10,000 bases of DNA from Kiritimatiellota bacterium (GTDB taxonomy: Bacteria > Verrucomicrobiota > Kiritimatiellia > JAAZAB01). A program made the translations under genes and the position numbers. Below, one piece after another: positions 6,946 through 10,000 of this stretch (positions are counted from its first letter, which is position 1; each line of letters opens with the position of its first letter). Under the pieces are notes generated by a model. It was given only the letters and a program-made list of their open reading frames with translations. It had not been told where the DNA came from and ran no database searches. The DNA lies in NCBI GenBank assembly GCA_008636095.1, contig VSJD01000232.1:1-10000 (forward strand). The letters are read 5' to 3'.

Positions 6946-8154
6946 TCACGCAATGATTTCCGTCACCTGGCCCGCTCCCACCGTGCGGCCGCCTTCGCGA
7001 ATAGCAAAGCGCACGCCTTTTTCCATAGCAATCGGGGCAATCAGCTTGACTTCGATTTCGACGTTGTCGCCCGGCATGACCATTTCCACGCCCTTTGGCA
7101 AGGTAACGGCGCCGGTAACGTCCGTGGTGCGGAAATAAAACTGCGGCCGATACCCGTTGAAGAACGATGTATGCCGACCACCTTCTTCCTTGCTCAGAAC
7201 GTACATCTGCCCCTTGAAATGAGCATGCGGCTTGATCGAACCGGGCTTGGCCAGCACCTGACCGCGCTGGACATCCTCTTTCTTGGTGCCCCGCAACAGA
7301 CAGCCGACATTGTCGCCGGCGCGCCCCTCATCCAATAACTTGCGGAACATTTCCACACCCGTGACGACGGTCTTCTGCGTATCTTTAAGGCCGACGATTT
7401 CAATTTCGTCGCCGACCTTGATGATACCGCGCTCGATACGACCGGTTACCACCGTGCCGCGACCTTCAATGGAGAATACATCCTCGATCGGCATCAGGAA
7501 TGCCTGGTCCGTGATGCGGGTCGGTTCCGGAATGTAATTATCCAAGGCTTCCATCAGTTCCTGGATACACTTGGCATCCGCATCGTCCGGCTTGGTCACG
7601 TTCATGGCCTTCAGCGCACTGCCGCGGATAATCGGCGTCTTGTCGCCAGGAAACTGGTACTTGGTGAGCAGATCGCGGATTTCCAGTTCGACCAGGTCCA
7701 GTAATTCAGGATCGTCCACCGTGTCCACCTTGTTCAGAAACACAACGATGGAAGGTACGCCCACCTGGCGGGCCAGCAGGATGTGCTCGCGCGTCTGCGG
7801 CATAGGTCCATCCGAAGCGCTCACCACTACGATCGCGCCATCCATCTGGGCGGCGCCGGTGACCATGTTCTTTACATAGTCGGCATGACCGGGACAGTCC
7901 ACATGGGCGTAATGGCGCTTCTCGGACTGGTATTCCACATGGGATGTCGCAATCGTCAGGATCTTGGTCGGATCGCGGCGCCCTTGCGATTCGGAGGCTT
8001 TCGCCACCTGGTCGTACGAAATGTAGTTGCTCAGTCCCTTCAGGGACTGCACCTTGGTAATGGCGGCCGTCAGGGTCGTCTTGCCATGGTCCACATGTCC
8101 GATGGTACCGACGTTGACATGCGGTTTCGTGCGTTCAAATTTTTCTTTTGCCAT
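6946..8154 (-). CDS. tuf: Elongation factor Tu with variant switch I
   Basis: EF-Tu delivers aminoacyl-tRNA to the ribosomal A site and hydrolyses GTP. The 402-residue protein (E. coli: 394) shows all G motifs: GHVDHGKT (19-26), DCPGH (86-90) with catalytic His90, NKVD (141-144) and SAL (179-181), then domains II and III ([50 protein letters not shown]). Switch I is unusual: between the P loop and HVEY it is 5 residues longer than E. coli, and the near-universal ARGITI is TKILTI inside [18 protein letters not shown] (58-75). The Mg-binding threonine is kept (Thr67). The reading frame is clean across this region, so this is not a frameshift. A strong AAGGAG sits 7 nt before the ATG. It lies 46 nt downstream of tRNA-Thr. 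Confidence 0.98.
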   Translation of the reverse strand: MAKEKFERTKPHVNVGTIGHVDHGKTTLTAAITKVQSLKGLSNYISYDQVAKASESQGRRDPTKILTIATSHVEYQSEKRHYAHVDCPGHADYVKNMVTGAAQMDGAIVVVSASDGPMPQTREHILLARQVGVPSIVVFLNKVDTVDDPELLDLVELEIRDLLTKYQFPGDKTPIIRGSALKAMNVTKPDDADAKCIQELMEALDNYIPEPTRITDQAFLMPIEDVFSIEGRGTVVTGRIERGIIKVGDEIEIVGLKDTQKTVVTGVEMFRKLLDEGRAGDNVGCLLRGTKKEDVQRGQVLAKPGSIKPHAHFKGQMYVLSKEEGGRHTSFFNGYRPQFYFRTTDVTGAVTLPKGVEMVMPGDNVEIEVKLIAPIAMEKGVRFAIREGGRTVGAGQVTEIIA

Positions 8155-8200
8155 TGTGCGTCTCCTTCAATTTGCCGTGTCTTTTTTTACCGCCGTCCAG

Positions 8201-8273
8201 AGCCCACGAACGGAATCGAACCGTTGACCTCATCCTTACCAAGGACGTGCTCTTCCAACTGAGCTACGTGGGC
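8201..8273 (-). tRNA. tRNA-Thr (anticodon GGT)
   Basis: A complete 73-nt cloverleaf on the minus strand: acceptor GCCCACG/CGTGGGC, D arm GCTC/GAGC, anticodon stem CGTCC/GGATG (one G-T pair) with loop TTGGTAA giving anticodon GGT, and T arm AACGG-TTCGATT-CCGTT. The discriminator is T (8201) and CCA is not encoded, unlike the tRNA-Trp in this window. It lies just upstream of tuf, as thrT does upstream of tufB in E. coli. Confidence 0.97.
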
Positions 8274-8438
8274 CAACACTTCGCTCCCCGCGAGCCCAAA
8301 CAAAAAAACGCAATAAAACCCCTGCCCTCATTCCCTCATGATTTGAATCAGGTTATGAGGTTCACAAGACGCCCCGGCTTTACATGCCCGCAAGCGTGCT
8401 AATGCTTATTAAACGCCAGTTATGACAAACGAACGAGC

Positions 8439-8466
8439 AATTTAACACAAACAAAATATGTGTCAA
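8439..8466 (-). promoter_or_regulatory. Sigma-70-type promoter of the tRNA-Thr/tuf operon
   Basis: On the minus strand a perfect -35 TTGACA (8461-8466) is followed by 16 bp and a -10 TAAATT (8439-8444; 4 of 6 to TATAAT). The start would be near 8432, about 160 nt before tRNA-Thr. The A/T tract immediately upstream supports a strong, rRNA/tRNA-class promoter. Confidence 0.7.
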
Positions 8467-8470
8467 CAGG

Positions 8471-8500
8471 TTTTTTGTGTTTTTTTTAAAATATTTTTGC
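8471..8500 (-). promoter_or_regulatory. UP-element-like A/T tract upstream of the tuf-side promoter
   Basis: Read on the minus strand, the tract has A5-T-A-T4-A8 followed by a second A-run. It fits the UP consensus (AAAWWTWTTTT, two bases, AAAA), though displaced about 12 nt further upstream than usual, roughly one helical turn. The second A-run (8471-8476) is closer to the -35. UP elements bind the RNA polymerase alpha C-terminal domains. Its distal end overlaps the lemA -35. Confidence 0.5.
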
Positions 8501-8523
8501 CCGGGCGGCAACACGGTTATAAT
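8496..8523 (+). promoter_or_regulatory. Candidate promoter of lemA
   Basis: A perfect TATAAT at 8518-8523 lies 16 bp after TTTGCC (8496-8501), a weak -35. Transcription would start near 8530, about 60 nt before the lemA ATG. The -10 match is the main evidence. Confidence 0.6.
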
Positions 8524-8590
8524 TTGTCATGGACGCACCGGAAAAAGCATGGTATATGTTTAAATTAATTCATAAACACAGGAGGGAATC

Positions 8591-9184
8591 ATGTCCATTG
8601 CTGTCATTATTATATTGGTCATCGTCGTCATCGTGCTTTTGTATGCCGTCGGTATTTACAACCGGCTCATCAGCCTGCGCAATCGGTTCAAAAACGCGTT
8701 TGCCCAGATTGATGTCCAGCTCAAACGCCGCTATGACCTGATCCCGAATCTGGTGGAAACGGCCAAGGGCTACATCAAGCATGAGCGCGGCACGCTGGAA
8801 GCCGTTACGGCGGCCCGCAACCAGGCTTCGGCAGCTGTGCAAAAAGCGGCGGCTAACCCGGCCGACGCCGTTGCCATCCAGGGTCTGATGGGTGCGGAAG
8901 CCACTCTGACCGGCGCGCTCGGACGCCTGTTTGCCGTGGTCGAGGCCTATCCCGACCTTAAGGCCAATCAAACCATGGCCCAACTGATGGAAGAGCTGAC
9001 CTCCACCGAGAACAAGGTGTCGTTTGCGCGGCAGGCTTATAACGACGTCGTCATGAGTTATAACATTGCCCGCGAAACCTTCCCGGCCGTGGTCGTGGCC
9101 AATCTGTTCGGCTTCACGCTGGCCCAGCTGTTTGAAATCACCGCGACCCAGGAGCGCGAAGCCCCAAAGGTATCATTCGCCTAA
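8591..9184 (+). CDS. lemA: LemA family membrane-anchored protein
   Basis: LemA family proteins have one N-terminal membrane helix and a cytoplasmic or periplasmic four-helix domain; their biochemical role is not settled. The 197-residue product has a hydrophobic helix (residues 2-20, with no charged residue), then the family signatures YNRLISLRNRFKNAFAQIDVQLKRRYDLIPNLVETAKGY in blocks (23-61), AVTAARNQA (71-79), ENKVSFARQAYNDVVMSYN (140-158) and a final hydrophobic block FPAVVVANLFGF (164-175). The length is typical (about 185-200). An AGGAGG site lies 5-6 nt before the ATG, and a promoter with TATAAT is upstream. The next gene encodes an M48 peptidase; the pairing recurs in many genomes and suggests a shared envelope function (inference). 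Confidence 0.95.
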   Translation: MSIAVIIILVIVVIVLLYAVGIYNRLISLRNRFKNAFAQIDVQLKRRYDLIPNLVETAKGYIKHERGTLEAVTAARNQASAAVQKAAANPADAVAIQGLMGAEATLTGALGRLFAVVEAYPDLKANQTMAQLMEELTSTENKVSFARQAYNDVVMSYNIARETFPAVVVANLFGFTLAQLFEITATQEREAPKVSFA

Positions 9185-9287
9185 CCACACCGCAAGAAAT
9201 TGCTGATTTCTGCCCCCCCCCCATTGGCGGGGCAAGTTACGGACCCCGCTCTGAGCGTGGCAACCTTGTTTGCCACGCGTTGCGCGT

Positions 9288-9319
9288 GGTCCCGCGTTAT
9301 GTGGGATTGCTGGTTTTTT
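9288..9319 (+). terminator. Possible weak intrinsic terminator after lemA
   Basis: An 8-bp stem with three G-U wobbles (9288-9295 with 9301-9308) and a 5-nt loop is followed, after five bases, by six T. The gap between stem and T-run makes this a poor match to a standard terminator, so readthrough into the peptidase gene is likely. Confidence 0.3.
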
Positions 9320-9334
9320 AATCGGAAATATAAA
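9307..9334 (+). promoter_or_regulatory. Candidate promoter of the M48 peptidase gene
   Basis: TATAAA (9329-9334) lies 16 bp after TTGCTG (9307-9312). The -10 is 5 of 6, the -35 weak. Transcription would start near 9341, giving a leader of about 48 nt made almost wholly of the heptad run. Confidence 0.35.
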
Positions 9335-9343
9335 AATTTTCCG

Positions 9344-9378
9344 CCATTTCCCATCAACCATTAACCATCAACCATTTT
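9344..9378. repeat. Five tandem 7-bp units (CCATnnn)
   Basis: On the plus strand the units are ccatttc, ccatcaa, ccattaa, ccatcaa and ccatttt, in perfect 7-base register. They resemble in spacing and CCA start the units at 6513-6533. The run lies directly upstream of the peptidase start codon, where a ribosome binding site would be expected. Confidence 0.65.
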
Positions 9379-9388
9379 CCTTGCCCCC

Positions 9389-10000
9389 ATGGATTTCTTT
9401 GAACACCAGGAAAGAGCCCGGCGCAAAACCACCCTGCTGGTGGCTTATTTCCTGCTGGCCATCGTCCTGATTATCGCCGCCATCTACGCCGTATTTGCTT
9501 ACGTGTTCATGCCTGTACCCCCGCCTGATGCCGCCGGCTCGGCGTTGGCCATCGCGCGGAATTGGTGGCGCGCCGACCTGTTGATGTTGGTGGCCACTAT
9601 TACAATCGGCATCATCATCCTGGGCTCGCTCTATAAAATCATCACGCTCTCCCAGGGCGGCGAGGCGGTGGCGCGCATGCTGGGCGCGCGACTGGTGCCG
9701 CCCGCCACGACGGACCTGCAAGAGCGGCGGCTGTTGAACGTGGTCGAGGAAATCGCCCTGGCTTCCGGCACACCGGTGCCGCGCGTGTTCGTGCTTGACA
9801 ATGAAAACAGTGTGAACGCGTTCGCCGCTGGCTTCTCGACACGGGATGCTGTGATCGGCGTCACCTTCGGGTGCCTGACCCAGCTCACCCGGGACGAACT
9901 GCAAGGTGTGATCGCACACGAGTTCAGTCACATCCTGAACGGCGACATGCGCTTGAATCTAAGGCTCATGGGCCTGCTTAACGGCATTCTTATCATCAGC
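9389..10000 (+). CDS. M48 family zinc metallopeptidase, C-terminus cut by window edge
   Basis: A membrane-bound peptidase of the M48 (HtpX/Ste24-like) superfamily; the first 204 residues are inside the window. It starts MDFFEHQERARRKTTLLV, then a membrane helix (about 15-41), a short loop, and a second helix (about 63-84). The zinc-binding and catalytic motif HEFSH is at residues 177-181 in DELQGVIAHEFSHILNGDMRLN. NENSVNAFAAGF (138-149) is the conserved strand before the active site. A third membrane segment begins about residue 193. The zinc-binding glutamate downstream is outside the window. No Shine-Dalgarno is visible before the ATG: the upstream bases are pyrimidine-rich. The MDFFEHQ start resembles known relatives, so I keep it. 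It follows lemA on the same strand; likely envelope protein quality control, substrate unknown. Confidence 0.93.
   Translation, partial: MDFFEHQERARRKTTLLVAYFLLAIVLIIAAIYAVFAYVFMPVPPPDAAGSALAIARNWWRADLLMLVATITIGIIILGSLYKIITLSQGGEAVARMLGARLVPPATTDLQERRLLNVVEEIALASGTPVPRVFVLDNENSVNAFAAGFSTRDAVIGVTFGCLTQLTRDELQGVIAHEFSHILNGDMRLNLRLMGLLNGILIIS

Larger units (their letters stand above)
8274..8590. other. Divergent intergenic region: tRNA-Thr/tuf leader and lemA leader
   Basis: No gene is supported in these 317 bases. Going left from the tuf-side promoter, about 160 nt of leader precede the tRNA. It holds an inverted repeat at 8334-8339 with 8355-8360 (6 bp), an inner GATT/AATC palindrome, and a small 4-bp GC hairpin at 8283-8295. 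Two near-identical 8-base units stand at 8325-8340 (ccctcatt, ccctcatg). The A/T-rich centre (8471-8498) separates two divergent promoters. On the right, about 60 nt of leader ends in an AGGAGG site before lemA. Confidence 0.7.
9185..9388 (+). other. Structured lemA-M48 spacer with alternative hairpins
   Basis: This 204-nt spacer holds a run of ten C (9213-9222), a 6-bp inverted repeat (9227-9232 with 9244-9249), an 8-bp stem (9255-9262 with 9271-9278, 8-nt loop), a 7-bp stem (9273-9279 with 9283-9289, 3-nt loop) and a wobble-rich stem (9288-9295 with 9301-9308) followed five bases later by T6 (9314-9319). The 8-bp and 7-bp stems share bases 9273-9278 and exclude each other. The last stem plus T6 is a possible terminator of lemA. 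A heptad repeat run ends 10 bases before the next start codon. Confidence 0.5.

Noticed and set aside
7931..7981. A frameshift explaining the odd EF-Tu switch I
   Set aside because: The frame is continuous, both sides match EF-Tu without offset, and the segment still aligns at TIATSHVEY, so it is a true sequence variant.
8529..8741. Short open frame starting near the lemA transcription start
   Set aside because: It overlaps lemA in another frame, has no ribosome binding site, and becomes meaningless after the shared region; the LemA frame is clearly the coding one.
9213..9222. Run of ten C as a phase-variation tract
   Set aside because: It lies just after the lemA stop, outside any coding frame and away from promoter elements, so slippage has no obvious effect; the run length may also be a sequencing uncertainty.
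1..10000. Mobile element, CRISPR array, defence or biosynthetic system
   Set aside because: No transposase, integrase, spaced direct repeats of CRISPR type or accessory genes are present; all genes are conserved housekeeping genes or lemA/M48.

Overview
The window is a bacterial core-translation and transcription locus, about 56-57% G+C by eye. It most likely comes from the PVC superphylum (Planctomycetes, Lentisphaerae, Kiritimatiellae or Verrucomicrobia). The main clue is EF-Tu: its switch I effector loop is rewritten and lengthened, with the form [18 protein letters not shown] where most bacteria have EEKARGITINTSHVEY. From memory, planctomycete and lentisphaeral EF-Tu proteins carry a similar loop. 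L33, with CxxC followed by a lone third cysteine in [11 protein letters not shown], fits the same group. This placement is an inference and was not checked by alignment.

Positions 1-8273 are all on the minus strand. In transcription order they read tRNA-Thr(GGT), tuf (EF-Tu), rpmG (L33), tRNA-Trp(CCA), secE, nusG, rplK (L11), rplA (L1), rplJ (L10), rplL (L7/L12) and rpoB, the last cut by the left window edge at residue 1059. This is the classical secE-nusG-rplKAJL-rpoBC cluster joined to a tRNA/tuf/rpmG module. It supplies the elongation factor with two of its tRNAs, the ribosomal stalk (L11, L10, L7/L12), the L1 stalk, the NusG/SecE pair and the RNA polymerase beta subunit. Every minus-strand gene is intact and in frame within the window.

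Positions 8274-8590 are a divergent intergenic region. A strong sigma-70-type promoter with an A/T-rich UP-like tract fires leftward into tRNA-Thr-tuf. A second promoter with a perfect TATAAT fires rightward into lemA. Rightward lie lemA (membrane-anchored LemA family protein) and the start of an M48 zinc metallopeptidase gene with HEFSH, cut by the right edge. LemA and M48 peptidases are common neighbours.

No mobile element, CRISPR array, defence system or clearly new multi-gene system is visible. What deserves a second look is in the details: the EF-Tu switch I variant; a heavily structured rplL-rpoB spacer; inverted and tandem 7-bp repeats of the form CCAnnnn in several spacers; and two mutually exclusive hairpins between lemA and the peptidase gene.
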